Source: Schoenoplectus triqueter
Taxonomy: Eukaryota > Streptophyta > Magnoliopsida > Poales > Cyperaceae
Assembly (NCBI GenBank): GCA_964058805.1
Contig: CAXKVV010000088.1
Location: forward strand, 1 to 59,040
Direction of reading: 5' to 3'
DNA length: 59,040 nucleotides
The notes beneath the pieces were generated by a model, which had not been told where the DNA came from, did no database searches, and saw only the letters and a list, made by a program, of their open reading frames with translations. A program made the translations under genes and the position numbers. Position 1 is the first letter of the stretch, and each line of letters begins with the position of its first letter. Shown here one piece after another: positions 1 to 12,033 of the stretch.

Positions 1-835
1 GAATACTAATTTTTTTTTGTGAACATTACCTACTACTTTTAGGAATTAAGAGACACAAACATTGTGTGCTTATTAATTGCATGATAAAATGTTTTGCCTT
101 TGATGACTCGAACCTGGGAGTCTGGGACGTGATGAATAAATCCTAACCCTTTTCGCTTGGAACAAATTGCTTTTAATGTTAAATTCAAACAAATATCTTA
201 TATATATAAGAGTAATAATATATACCAAATTATATAAATATGTGCACTGTATCGTGTTTGTAATTTTTCAAAAATATCATATCGTATAGTGTCATGTCGT
301 GTCATCCATATTTTTTCCGTAGTGTATATGAATAAGTCTAGTATCTAATTTTTTTTTGTGATTTTTTTTAATTTATTCATTACGTAATATCACCGAGGCA
401 TCACCGTGTGTAACTCAGATCAGTGTCGAACAAATTACGAGATTAAGTAACTTTCTGAATGAATTTTGTAAGAACAGCATGCAAATTGTACTTTCCGACC
501 ACGGTTTGCGCACAAATTATTAATAATGTTTCAGTTCCTAAGTGATTTTCACAGTCGTCTCGACCTTTTCACTTATCTAACATAAATGACATGACAAAAA
601 GCCCAACAGCACAAACTTCCTGTAATCGGAAATATTCTTCAGTCTTTGATACAGTGCCCCCACTTTCCCTGGAGTGCCCCCACCAACTATGATTGCAGGG
701 CCCACAACGGGACCCACAATCACAGGTGTCAGGTGGAGGTGGTGGGGGCACTCTGACGAGCAACGGAGCAAAGCAAGGGCTGGCGCCTGGCATATATTTT
801 TTATTTTTTCCATATATTTTTAGTAAGGGACTTTG
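1..835. other. intergenic, no gene seen
   Basis: AT-rich flank of the hAT element. I see no supported gene. Short open frames on both strands around 569-813 overlap one another and have no recognisable domain. The only structure is a perfect 13-bp inverted repeat, GAGTGCCCCCACC at 672-684 and its complement at 741-753, with a related CAGTGCCCCCAC at 652-663. This GC-rich block could be a MITE remnant. Confidence 0.5.
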
Positions 836-856
836 CCTACTAGTAATGTATTAAAA

Positions 857-1046
857 TCGGGACGGGTCGGGTCGGGTCGGGACGGGTTATGGCGGGTCGG
901 CGGGTTTTGACGGGACGGGTCAACGGGTTACGGCGGGGCGGGTTAGCACGGGTCCAATTCGGGGGGTTTGGCCGCGACCCGTCCTAGACCCGTCGGGTTG
1001 GACGGGTCGGCGGGTCGGGACGGGGCGGGTCCAACGCCGGGGCGGG
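857..1046. repeat. CGGGT-rich subterminal repeat, left end of hAT
   Basis: GC-rich array of degenerate CGGGT, GACGGGTCGG and GGCGGGTC motifs just inside the left terminus, in a surrounding of about 75% A+T. hAT transposases bind short subterminal motifs in many copies, so these are candidate binding sites (inference). Confidence 0.7.
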
Positions 1047-1749
1047 TCAAAAAAAATTTTTTTTTTTAAATTCTGAAAAATCCAAATAAATTCTAAAAAA
1101 ATCCGAAAAAATCAAAAATAAACACTAAAAATATTAAAAAAAAATAAAACTTATATTCTTGACCAATAAATTTTATTTTATTTATTTTGTCTTTTTTTTT
1201 TCAAAATTCAAAAATAATCAAATAAATTATAAAAAATTATAAAAACCGAAAATAATTATTGAAAAATTAAATGATATGACTTAAAATAAATTGAAATAAA
1301 ATTTTAAATGATATAAATAAATTATTTTATTTTGTTGTCATTTTTTTTCAAAGTTTGAAAATAATCAACAAAAATTAAAATAAATTATAAAAAATCGAAA
1401 ATAATTATTGAAAAATTAAATAAAATCTTAAATGATATGACTTAAAATAATTGAAATAAAATTTTAAATGATATAATAAAATTATTTTATTTTTTTGTCA
1501 TTTTTTTTCAAAGTTCAAAAATAATCAAATAAAATTAAATAAATTAAAGAAAATCGAAAATAATTATAAATAAAGTTACCCTCCTCCTTTATTCCGGGCT
1601 TGGGACCGGCTATGTAATACATAGGCGGAGTTCTAACTTTTTATTCGTTAGTAAAGTTTATTGAAAAAAATCAAATAAGGATTGTAAATGCTAGAAAAAA
1701 TTTAAAAATAGGGGAAAAAATATAAAATATAAGTGTTTAAAAATACCAT

Positions 1750-4350
1750 CTAAATATTCGAGTTCATATACCATAGCTCATTTTCGGGCATACCATCTGA
1801 GTCTCCATCTGCTTCTGTCATAAATTCACCGGATGATTGTTCTACGGGTGCATGTTGATTACGTTGTTCTGCATCAAACCAATCTTTCAAGCATACGAGT
1901 CGTTCGAATGTCTTTGCACCCAATCTGCTGCGTTTATCTGTTAGTATCCTGTTTGCTGAACTAAAACAGGATTCGGAAGGGACGGTTGACACGGGCACGG
2001 CAAATATATCACGTGCCATCATGGCGAGAGTTGGATATGCATTTTCATTCCTCTTCCAATAACCGAGGATGTCAATACCGTCAGGTTCCATACTTCCTAA
2101 ACAATAGCTAACTAATTCATTCATATTAGTTTGCATTTGTGAGTCGTCATCTTCCTCCAAGTCTCGCAATAATGCAGACCGACTATTGCTCCTAACATAT
2201 TTAAAAAAAATATTAGTCTCACAATATTATAATAATATAATGAATTTGAATATTGTAAATATGTTAGAATTTAGTACCTAATATTACGAGGATTCGAAGA
2301 AGATGGATGATTCGTTTGGTTTGAATGAAGTTGGGTGTTGTATAGTTGAAACATTTCTTCCAATGCGGATGTCACACGTTGTTCCTCCCCGATATGTGGT
2401 AAATTTAAATTCTTCTTATACCGTTCAAGCAATCTTATAGTATACTTCTTCTTGAATGAAGGATGGAGACAGTTTGCAAGAATTGTAACGAGAGGAACTT
2501 CATCCCAATATTTTAGGAATTTCTCTCTCATGGCTTCTATAATTGGTGACAGAGGTGAGTCACCGTGCACGTCATCCGCGATTCGACGAAGATCTATATT
2601 CTCAAAATCATGGTACACCTTGAAAAAAATAAAATAAATTAGTAATGAAATAACTTAAAATTTGTAACGAAATAAATACAAGACGAAAAAAACAAACCTT
2701 GGATATCAAATAGAGATGTTGAAGCAATTGATGAGCGGATGGTATGCACGAGCATGATAGTTGAACGGTTGCGTTGAAAAAAACTTCTAAAAATGTGTGA
2801 AGTTGTTCGAGTTGATCCCATTCTTCCATGGAGCATAATAAGGGTAATCCCTCGGGTGAATTACGTAGGATCTCACTTATAGCATGTTTGTATGGAAGGA
2901 CACGGTGTATCATTCTATATGTTGAATTTCAACGTGTATCTATGTCCCACGGTACTCTTAACTTGCTCAAATTTAATCGTCCACACAAGGCATGAAAATC
3001 TTGTTTTCTTATATTGTTAGAATAAATATGATGAAGACCATCTTTAAATTTACAAATTAAATTATTGACGGAAGTTGTCTTCAAACCCGCCTTAACAGTT
3101 AAACTAAGAATATGACATGCACATTTTTGGTGAAACATTCTACCATCCAAAATTGGGTTTAGTGCACGTGTAAAATAATCAATAGATTTAATATTGTTGC
3201 TTGCATTATCAAAAGAAATTGAAAATATTTTGTTCTCTAAATCTCTTTTCAAATTATACTCATGCAATACATTTATAATGGATTGATAAATAATTTGTGC
3301 GGTGTGCGGATAATTCATGGTTCGAAAACTTAATACTCTTTTTTGTAAAATCCAATCATGATCAATATAATGGGCGGTAACACAACTATAACTAAGACCA
3401 TGTTTACCGGCGGTCCATATATCAGATGTAATTGATATTTTATTTGTTGCAACTGCAAATATGGCCAATAATTCACTTTTTCGTTCAACATATTGTTTTT
3501 TTAACTCAGATACCATTTTGTTATGATGAAACCTTTTGTATAATGGTTGACCACAACCTCTAATTACCAATCGAACAAAATCGGTACAATATGCCATACT
3601 TATTGGTTGTTCTTTTTTTGCTATGTATCGAGCAAACTCATTTAACATTTTTTTTTCGTCATATTTGACAAGAGTTCTAGTACCGTCCGAGTTCAAACAA
3701 CTTTGTACCATACGGGTATCGGGTCTTTCTTGGGGTTCTTCATTTTTTGCTATATGTTTATCGGCATGTTTTTTAAATTGACTTAAACCATTTTTTATTA
3801 CATAATTGTACGAAGTTTTGCAATTACTTACCTTACATCGTGCATTGATTAGAACACCGTCGGGACCTAAAGTTTGTTCATAATAGCGCCACCAAGGTGC
3901 ATCATAAGTTGGGGGAGCTCTCTTCCTTCTCTTGTCAGCTCCGGATTCGATCGGGGATTCCGGGACACTTGAGTCGGGTGTTGGTGTGGAACATCCCGCA
4001 CTCGTTGGATGTAACGGTGGAAGTCCACCACTAATTGTTGCATCGGTATTATATTGGGAACTTGGCGGATATTGATTAGAACTTGATGGATATTGAGAAC
4101 TTGACGGAAATGAGGTCGAACCTTGTCCGGCACTAAAGGAAGTGATTTGCGGGTTGTAATTAGGATCAACATGTGGTTGTGATGGATAATATTGTTGTGA
4201 TGGAATTTGTTGATAATAAGGATGCGGAGGGTTAGGATTTTGTTGATAGTATGGGTTCGGAGGGTTAGAACGTGGCATTTCTTCATCAAAAATTTCAACG
4301 CTCAATCGATGTGCCATTTCTTCGGCTTGAGAGGGATTGGGAGATGCCAT
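1750..4350 (-). pseudogene. hAT transposase (BED finger, RNase H-like, Dimer_Tnp_hAT), nonsense-mutated
   Basis: Minus-strand gene starting at ATG 4350. Exon 1 encodes a Q/P/S/Y-rich N-terminus, then a BED zinc finger around residues 145-205 (C-x4-C then H-x-x-x-H in RCKVSNC...KHADKH), then the first part of the RNase H-like transposase domain. The frame meets TGA at 2929-2931 in the place where hAT transposases have the Trp of the conserved RWNST motif (here R-stop-NST). Coding continues in the same frame beyond it: about 2699-2928, then about 2276-2613, then about 1750-2187, with GT-AG introns at about 2614-2698 and 2188-2275. The last exon encodes the hAT C-terminal dimerisation domain (YPTLAMMARD, VPVSTVPSESCFS, SANRILTDKRSRL, VCLKDWF). 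One TGG-to-TGA change is thus the only clear lesion. Splice sites are read by eye. Confidence 0.88.
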
Positions 4351-5155
4351 TTGATATTGCTAAAAAAATATTAAAAAAAATATAATGAATGCTAAATTGA
4401 CAAAAAAAAATAATAAAAAACAATGTAACAAAAAAAAGAATATAATAGAAAAACAATGATAAATAAATAATGTAACAAAAAATAAAGAATATAACAAAAA
4501 AAACTAATTAAAATAAACTAATGATAAAAAAATTAAAGAATGTAAATATTTATTTAAAAAACTTAATCATTAAATAATATTTTATAAAAAATAACTAATT
4601 ATTATAAATTAAAAATATAAGTAATTACAAAAAAATAAAGAATGTAATAAAAACGAATTAAAAGAAACGAATGACAAAAAAAGAGTGCAAATATTTATTT
4701 AAAAAACTAATTACTAAAAAATATAAACTAATTATAAATTACTAATTATAAAATATAATATATACTAATAAGTAATAACTAACCTTTTTTTTGTCGGAAT
4801 CGAAAGATTGTCGAAAGCCCGAAACTTTAAGACGAATTAACGATAAATAATATAACGAATTGCTAAATTGACAATAATAACTAAATAACACTAATATAAA
4901 TATTTTTAATTTTTTTCTGGATAATGTAACAAAATTACTATAATAATATAATTAGAGAATTGCTAATATCAAAAGATTAACGAATTAACGAGAGAGAGTT
5001 TGGTTTGGAGAATTGAGAAGAGAGATAGAGTGAAGTTGTTTGTGTGAGGATATGAGATGAAATGGGGTGGTATTTATAGGAAAAAAATTTGAATTATGAT
5101 TTTTTATTTTTTTCTGATTTTTTCCGAATTTTTTTGAATTTTTTTGAATTACAGC

Positions 5156-5489
5156 GGGTTTAACGGGTCGGACGGGTCGGGTTGGACGGGTAAAGTGGGG
5201 CGGGTCGGACGGGTTTTATTCCCGGGTTTCCCGGGTTTTATTCCCGGGTTTCCCGGGTCGGGTCGGGGCGGGTCGGGCACGGGTTATCCCGGGTTTGGCG
5301 GGTCGGGTCGGGTCGGGACGGGTCTAAAACGGGTCGGGTCTAAGACGGGTTTTTTTCAAATTTTTTTGCCCGCGCCCGTGCTAGACCCGTCGGTTCTAAC
5401 GGGTCACGGGTCCGACGGGTTTGAGCACGGGACGGGTCGGGGCGGGTCGCGGCCACGGGTCGGACGGGTCGGGTCTGACCCGGTCGGGT
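5156..5489. repeat. CGGGT-rich subterminal repeat, right end of hAT
   Basis: Mirror counterpart of the left array: dozens of CGGGT/GACGGGTCGG motifs immediately inside the right terminus, on the promoter side of the transposase. An open frame through it (5144-5497) is low-complexity Gly/Arg/Ser and is not a gene. Confidence 0.7.
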
Positions 5490-5535
5490 ATTTTTAATAC
5501 ACTACCTACTAGTTAAGCTAAGCGTGCAATTGACT

Positions 5536-5693
5536 GTGATCCGGATTCGTTGCCGCGTAGCACTGTGTAGCATAGTACGTAATTCGTTCGATCACTTTGA
5601 GATCCGAGTTAGTATTTTAAGATTCGAATTAGTATGAATCTCGGAGTAATCAAATGAATTACGTGCTGTGCTGCGCGGCAACGAATCTGGTTC
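5536..5693. mobile_element. MITE with 9-bp TSD
   Basis: 158-bp inverted-repeat element. The left arm GATTCGTTGCCGCG and the right arm CGCGGCAACGAATC are perfect complements, and the arms continue imperfectly to the centre (ACGTAATTCGTTCGAT against ATCAAATGAATTACGT), so the whole element can fold into a hairpin. It is flanked by the perfect 9-bp direct repeat CAATTGACT at 5527-5535 and 5694-5702. A 9-bp TSD is typical of Mutator-type MITEs. It sits between the hAT and MULE elements. Confidence 0.85.
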
Positions 5694-5777
5694 CAATTGA
5701 CTATTTGTCAAACTATTAAACGCATAACTGAAGAAAAGTTTTGTAAATGGACGTCGTTGCCTTGTCAATTAAATTTA

Positions 5778-5841
5778 GAGGAAATCTTTATTTCCCCTTA
5801 CTTTTATCCCCCAATTTTGTCCCCGGCTGAATACGCACGTG
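5778..5841 (+). repeat. left TIR of MULE (degenerate)
   Basis: Starts GAGGAAATC, includes ATCCCCCA and GTCCCC blocks and ends in CACGTG. It pairs with 21057-21120 in inverted orientation at identical spacing. The CT-rich stretch that follows (5850-6140) resembles a 5' leader for the downstream transposase. Confidence 0.65.
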
Positions 5842-7053
5842 CTGCTTCTTCCGCTCCGACACACAAGGTTAGTCGTCTTTAAACTTCTTAATAAGGCAGT
5901 TATTCGATTTTTATTTTCTTCCTCTTTTCTTCCTCGATATTTCCGATCACGCAATCTCTCTCCTGTTCTTTCTCGATATTTCCTTCCTCTTCTCTCCTAC
6001 TTCTCTGAAGAAGCATTTTTCGTATCCTCTCCTTCTTCTTCTTTCACCAGAGAATTGTTCTTCATTTTTATGTTTCTCTATTCTAACCAATTCAAGCATC
6101 TCGCCGTAAAAGCTATTTCTGATTCAGTCGACGATCCTTGATTTTTTTCTTTCAGCGATTCCTAATCTCAACAATCTCCCACTTCTGCTAGGTATTGTTA
6201 ATTTCATTAATCTTTTGCTGTAAATTTCATATTTCGTTTTCAATTGGATTTATATTTTTTTCACATTTGCAATTAATTGATTGATTTAATGTTATTTTTT
6301 TCATTGATCTGTCTAATTGAACAATATATTGATGTCTATCTGGTATTGTGATTATTTAATTTATTGATTGAAGGATTTATATGTATCACTTGTACTTTTT
6401 GTGTGGAATTGATGTTTGTATGTAATTTAAATTATTCTGTGATACATGCATTCTACTAACCTTGTAATTGTCATTCAAATCTGATATTGTGATAAATACA
6501 TCAATTACTTATGTATTGTGACACATGCATTCTAGTAACCTTGTTAAAGCCAGTATGTGAAACAGTAAGTGTAATGTTAAATTTCACATGAATTCTTTTA
6601 GGTCTGTATAATTTTTAATAATCTTTCTAAATACATGTTAGCAATGTATAAATTGAATTTAATTACATGAGTTAGTGCTGTATTTGCTACTTTTTTGTGT
6701 ATCATCTTTAATGATGTTGGAAACAGTAGTTATTAGGCATATTTACTTTGCATATATGTAGCTTAAATGTCTTATGTTATATTACTTTTACATATCAATT
6801 ACATGAGTTAATTCTGTCTTTTGTAGCTGTTAATGTGTACTAGGTTTTTTGTTATAATTTACATATCAATTACTGTAATTTATAAATCAATTTTGTTTTT
6901 TTAGCTGGTAATGTTTACCAGATTTAGTGTACATGATGTAGCATCGTGTTATTAGTTAGGTCTATTTACTTATCATGTTCCTTATTGATATAATTTTTAC
7001 ATTCTTCAATGAATAACACTTTATATAATTTATTTTAATTAACAGATTTAGTG

Positions 7054-10000
7054 ATGGAGTTTGACTTGAACGTGAATGTTTTCCAACCTGAAGAATTTGT
7101 TGATACTGTTGTGTTTGGTTCAACTGAATCACTTTTGGATTTGAATGTTGCTCTAGTTGAGAATGAAATAGTAGATGAGGAAGATGAAAATAATGAACCT
7201 GATGATATAATTGAACCAGCCTTAGGTATGGAGTTTGATTCTGTAGAGGAGGCTTTAGAGTTTTATAAATACTATGGATATAGAAAGGGATTTGGAGTAG
7301 TTAAGAGATCAAACCATAAAAAAGAAGATGCTTGTTATCATTATGCATTTTCTTGTAATAAATGGAAGAAACAGGTAGAGAGGAGTTGGGATAAACCTCC
7401 TTTACTAGGTAGGAGAAGGCCTATTCTTGGTACAAATTGTAAGGCTCATATTACCATAAGTGATTCTGCTTTGGTGAACAATTGGGTGATTTCCAAGATT
7501 AATTTAGATCATAATCATGATTTAACTCCTGAAACTGCTGATTTAATTACCACATTTAGGGTAATACCAATACGTTTTAAGAAAGAATTGGAGTTTAATG
7601 AAGATGAAGGAATGAGAGCCTGTGACAATATTAATACTGTCATAAAACATGCTGGTGGTTATTCGAAGTGCACTTTCACGCGTAAGGATACAAGAAATTA
7701 TATTGATAGTTATAGAAAGCATAAATTGAAACCCTTTCTTGGTAATGATGCAACTGTTTTGATGGAGTATTTTGAGAAAAAGAAACTTCGTGATTCGAGA
7801 TTTTACTTCACTTGTTCATACCATGAAGATGGTCGATTGAAGAACATTTTTTGGGCAGATGGAAGAGGAAGGGCTTCATATAAATATTTTCATGATGTCC
7901 TTGTCTTTGATTCTACTTATCTTACAAACAGGTAATATTTTTCCTTTGTACATTTGTTCATTATTTTAATAAAAATTTGAAACACATAATTACTATATAT
8001 GAACACTGAAATTCTTCTGGACAGAAATGTCCTTCAGTTATTAGAAAAATATAATTTTGTTTTGGATACAATTTATGCTCCCAATTTTTTCTATATGAAA
8101 AAAAATGTCCTTCTGTTATATGAGTAAACTAGATTGATTTTGTAAGATAATTTAGTCTTACAAAGTTATTAAACACATTGTAAATATTTTTTATGATATT
8201 TGTATATATCATTATCAGGTATGATATGCCTCTAGCTTTATTTGACGGTGTAAATCATCATGGTCAAACTGTTGTGCTTGCTTGTGCTCTTATACAAAAG
8301 GAAGATGATGATTCATATTGTTGGGTGTTTTCAAAGTTTCTAGAATGCATGGAGAATGTAAGACCTGGAGCTATATTGACTGACCAGTGCAAGAGTATAG
8401 AAAATGGTGTGCGCCTAAAGTTACCTGGGGTATTACACAGGTTTTGTGCTTGGCACATTACGCATAAATTATCCAGCAAATGGGGTCGGACTGATGATAA
8501 GGAGAAACTTAATGGTATTGTGAAAGCAGTTGTTTATCACTCTCTTTCACCTTCTGAATTTGAGAAAAATTGGAATAAGGCAATGAAAGAAATTGGTTAT
8601 GAAAATGACACCTGGTTTAAGAAACTATTTACAATTCGGGATAAGTGGATCCCGGTGTATTTGAATCACAGATTCTGGGCTGGTATGACTACAACTCAGC
8701 GAGCTGAAAGTATGAATGCATTTTTGAGCAAATATCTGAGGAAAAAATCTACATTGGGTCAGTTTGTGGTTCAATTTGAGTGTGCCTTGAAAAGGTTGTT
8801 TGAAAGAGAAATTGAGGCTGATCATGAATCCAAATACAAATCTCCAAAGTTATTCTCAAGTCTACCAATGGAAATGCAGTTACGTGATTCTTATACAAAT
8901 TATATTTTTTATAAATATCAAGAAGAAATAATGCATTGTGCAAATTTGACAAGTAAGTTGAGCATGGAAGTAGATGGTGTGAGTGTTTATTTGGTTACAG
9001 ATTACTATTTTGATAGAGATTTTGAGGTCAAATTCAATACAGTTTCTAAAAATATTGAATGTATATGCCAATTGTTTGAGTCAATGGGTATATTGTGTTG
9101 CCACTGTATTTATGTTTTAAAACAAGAGAATATCATATGTATAGATCAGAAATACATAATTGATCGATGGAGGAAGGATTTTAAACGAACAAATTTGTCC
9201 ATTCCTGATTACAGCTTTACAGATTTGCCTGAAGGAGAGAATAGGTATAATTTTATTTTCTTTCATTATATTGATAATTGATAGATATCAATTTAGTTAA
9301 TTATATTTACATATCTAATATATATCTTTATACATTTCAGCTATAGTTTCCTATACAGGAAATCAAATTCATTGTATGAAGACATTCTTGATCGTGGTTG
9401 TCAGAATGAACAATCTGCAAATTTTGTTATGAAGTCTCTGATAACTTTAAGAAATCAACTGGCTGGTAATTTTTTTAAATTGCTAATTTTCTCTAATAAC
9501 TTTAAGAAGTGGTATGTCAGGCCATAATTGGTACAATACAAATCATATGGATATAGTTACTGATATGATCTCATTTATTAATTATAAATTAGTGATTTAG
9601 TTGTTAAAAATTGTATAAATATATAATTGTACTGTAGTTAATTTGAAATTGAAATTTTGTTGCTATTACATTTATATATTTTATAGTGGTACTAAATTTT
9701 ATTTTTGTCTAAATGGTTTTTAAGGTGTTGATGATAATTGCATTTCAGAAGTTGAACAAAATGTAAGTGTTGGTGTTAGATGCAGTACAAAAGAAAGAGG
9801 AAGAGGAAGATGTAGAGGAAGGGGTATGGGAATTAGTGGAAGTTCTGGAGGAGGAATTGTTGATAATGTTGCTCAAGTTTTGAATGAATCTTATTTTGAA
9901 ATAACTGGCAGAGGCAATGGAAGTATAAGAGGTAGGGGAAGAGGGATATTGAGAGGGAGAGGTAGAGGACAAGGAAGGGATAGAGGTATTGATAGAGGGA

Positions 10001-10362
10001 GTAATGCTGTATCTGAAGGAGTTACTCATGAACATATTCCAGGTCATTCTCAATTTGAAGACAGTGGGAGAGCCAATTCAAGTACAGTAGTAGAACAACG
10101 AATTATTAATGGAGTGCAAAATTCAACTATTCCTTTTGCTGATACCTCAAACTGTGATTCTGATTCAATGCATTTTTCCCTTTCTACTTTCAATGAAATT
10201 ACCAACAGCGGACCACCAAAATCAGTAACTCTAAAACCACCATTGTATTCTAGTTCAAGAGGAAGGCCAAAAAAAGAAAGAAATAAGCACCCTATTGATA
10301 TTTTTATTGACAATTTCAGAAAGAGAAGAGCACTATCAAATAATTTAGCACACAAGGTTTGA
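7054..10362 (+). CDS. MURA-type MULE transposase (FAR1 domain, MULE core, SWIM finger, RGG tail)
   Basis: Four exons joined in frame: 7054-7931, 8219-9244, 9341-9465 and 9725-10362, giving 888 residues; all three introns are GT-AG and the phases match. An intron acceptor (AACAG) just before the ATG suggests a 5'-UTR intron. Domains in order: acidic N-terminus; FAR1-type DNA-binding domain (about residues 70-170, FYKYYGYRKGFGVV, NCKAHI, DHNHDL); MULE transposase core with DDE-type residues in FDSTYLTNR, ILTDQCKSI and TQRAESMN, and the LHRFCAWHI motif; SWIM zinc finger CIC...GILCCH. The last exon adds an Arg-Gly-rich stretch (RGRGRG) and an AT-hook-like GRPKK near the end, both unusual extras. 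No stop or frameshift was found, so the gene may still be functional. It cuts and inserts the MULE at its TIRs. Confidence 0.9.
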
Positions 10363-10900
10363 TTCTTTTTTCTTCTACAATAATCGTGTCAGTTTTTTCA
10401 TTTCTTGAACAATTGTCTAATTCTTAGTTGATATGTCATAATTGTTTGATTTAATATTCAACCATATAATGGAGATATTGTATTTTTTTTTCATAACTGG
10501 TACAGGTCAGATTTGAACCTCAGTTCATTTTTCATTTGTTGTTTTTGTTGAAATAAAAGAGTGATTGTTTATTTTGTCTTTGTATCATTTTTTTGGCCAA
10601 TAGGTGGTACCTGTCTTTGAGTAAATTGATATGATAGTTTGGTGGGGTAATTTTATTTAGTTTGGAGTTTCTGGAGTGACTTTCTGACTGATAATAGGAG
10701 TTATAGGTATTCTTTCAGCTTCAGACTAGGGCGACGGATTAGCATTTCTCTTTTCATAGATTGGAGCTTATCTTTTGTCTTTGCATGGATTAGGAGTTGA
10801 TGCCGGGTTAGAATTGCTTGGTACTTTTGTTTTGATACTAGAAAGTGAGTTTATTTACTCCACCACTCGCTCCTGGTTCAGCGGCATAATAAGAAGTACG

Positions 10901-11650
10901 AGCTTATAAATTAATACTAAAATAATTTAAATTTACACTTACATTGCATAATTATTGTTTAAATATTGAAAATATATAAACACTATTAACAAATAAATTA
11001 ATACTAAGAGAACAAAAATGAGCACTTAACATACATAAATTAATTGTTACTTATAAAATCAAATATAAACACTATGAGCTTAAAAATTAATACTAAGATA
11101 ATTTAAATTTTCATTTTACATTGCGTAATTTTGTTGTAATTATTAAAAAGATATAAACACTATTAACAAATAAATTAATACTAAGAGAACAAAAATGAGC
11201 ACTTGACATACATAAATTAATTGTTAATTATAAAATCAAATATAAACACTATGAGTTTAAAAATTAATACTAAGATAATTTAAATTTTCATTTTACATTG
11301 CGTAATTTTTTTGTAAGTATTAAAAAGATATAAACACTTTTAACAAATAAATTAATACTAAGAGAACAAAAATGAGCACTTAACATACATAAATTAATTG
11401 TTAATTATAAAATCAAATATAAACACTATGAGCTTAAAAATTAATACTAAGATAATTTAAATTTTCATTTTACATTGTGTAATTTTTTTGTAAGTATTAA
11501 AAAGATATAAACACTTTTAACAAATAAATTAATACTAAGAGAACAAAAATGAACACTTAACATACATAAATTAATTGTTAATTATAAAATCAAATATAAA
11601 CACTATGAGCTTAAAAATTAATACTAAGATAATTTAAATTTTGCACTTAC
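10901..11650. repeat. 177-bp tandem array, about 4.2 copies
   Basis: Unit starts near AGCTTATAAATTAATACTAA and recurs at 10901, 11077, 11254, 11431 and 11608, a spacing of 176-177 bp. Internal copies differ only by a few substitutions. The array lies between the two MULE genes, in what should be the 3' region of the transposase and the upstream region of the protease gene. It does not share an obvious sequence with the larger 334-bp array downstream. Confidence 0.92.
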
Positions 11651-12033
11651 ATATTTTCTATATTTCTATACACATGTTTCTAACACTATGTATATATAAA
11701 ATTGTACTGGAGAAAATTAGTTAAAAGGTTTTAATGGTAATTTAGTTTTAGAGGCATCATAATATGTTCTCCATTAGCAATATACGTGCCTTATAAATTT
11801 AGGGTATATTTTTGTCCATTTCAAATAGAACTGGAGAAGTTTTAGTTCGAGTTTTTAATAGCTGCCTCAACTCCACTGAGAAGAAAGACAAATATTCTTG
11901 AAGTAATCGAAGAAAGAGGGAAGCGGAGAAATTTTGAAAAGCGTGCCCGAAACAGAAATTGGAGAAATTTTGAAAAGAGAGTGATTAGATAGATTGAGAG
12001 CACAAAACTCTTCATTCTAATCGGATATTGAAG

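Larger units (their letters stand above)
844..5504 (-). mobile_element. complete hAT DNA transposon with 8-bp TSD
   Basis: The element is bounded by the 8-bp direct repeat CCTACTAG at 836-843 and 5505-5512. The ends form a short terminal inverted repeat: the left starts TAATGTATTAAAAT and the right, read inward, starts TAGTGTATTAAAAA. Both subterminal regions are very rich in CGGGT/ACCCG repeats. Between them lies a minus-strand transposase gene with BED finger, RNase H-like region and hAT dimerisation domain. The 8-bp TSD and the transposase place it in the hAT superfamily. The element is 4,661 bp, full length, but its transposase has an in-frame stop, so this copy is probably non-autonomous now. 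Confidence 0.93.

Noticed and set aside
569..813. Three overlapping short open frames on both strands
   Set aside because: They shadow one another across a GC-rich inverted repeat and have no domain or splice context.
3867..4298. 143-codon second frame over the hAT transposase N-terminus
   Set aside because: It is a shifted reading of the low-complexity Q/P/Y-rich region of exon 1.
5144..5497. 117-codon frame rich in Gly, Ser, Arg
   Set aside because: It is the translation of the CGGGT subterminal repeat of the hAT element.
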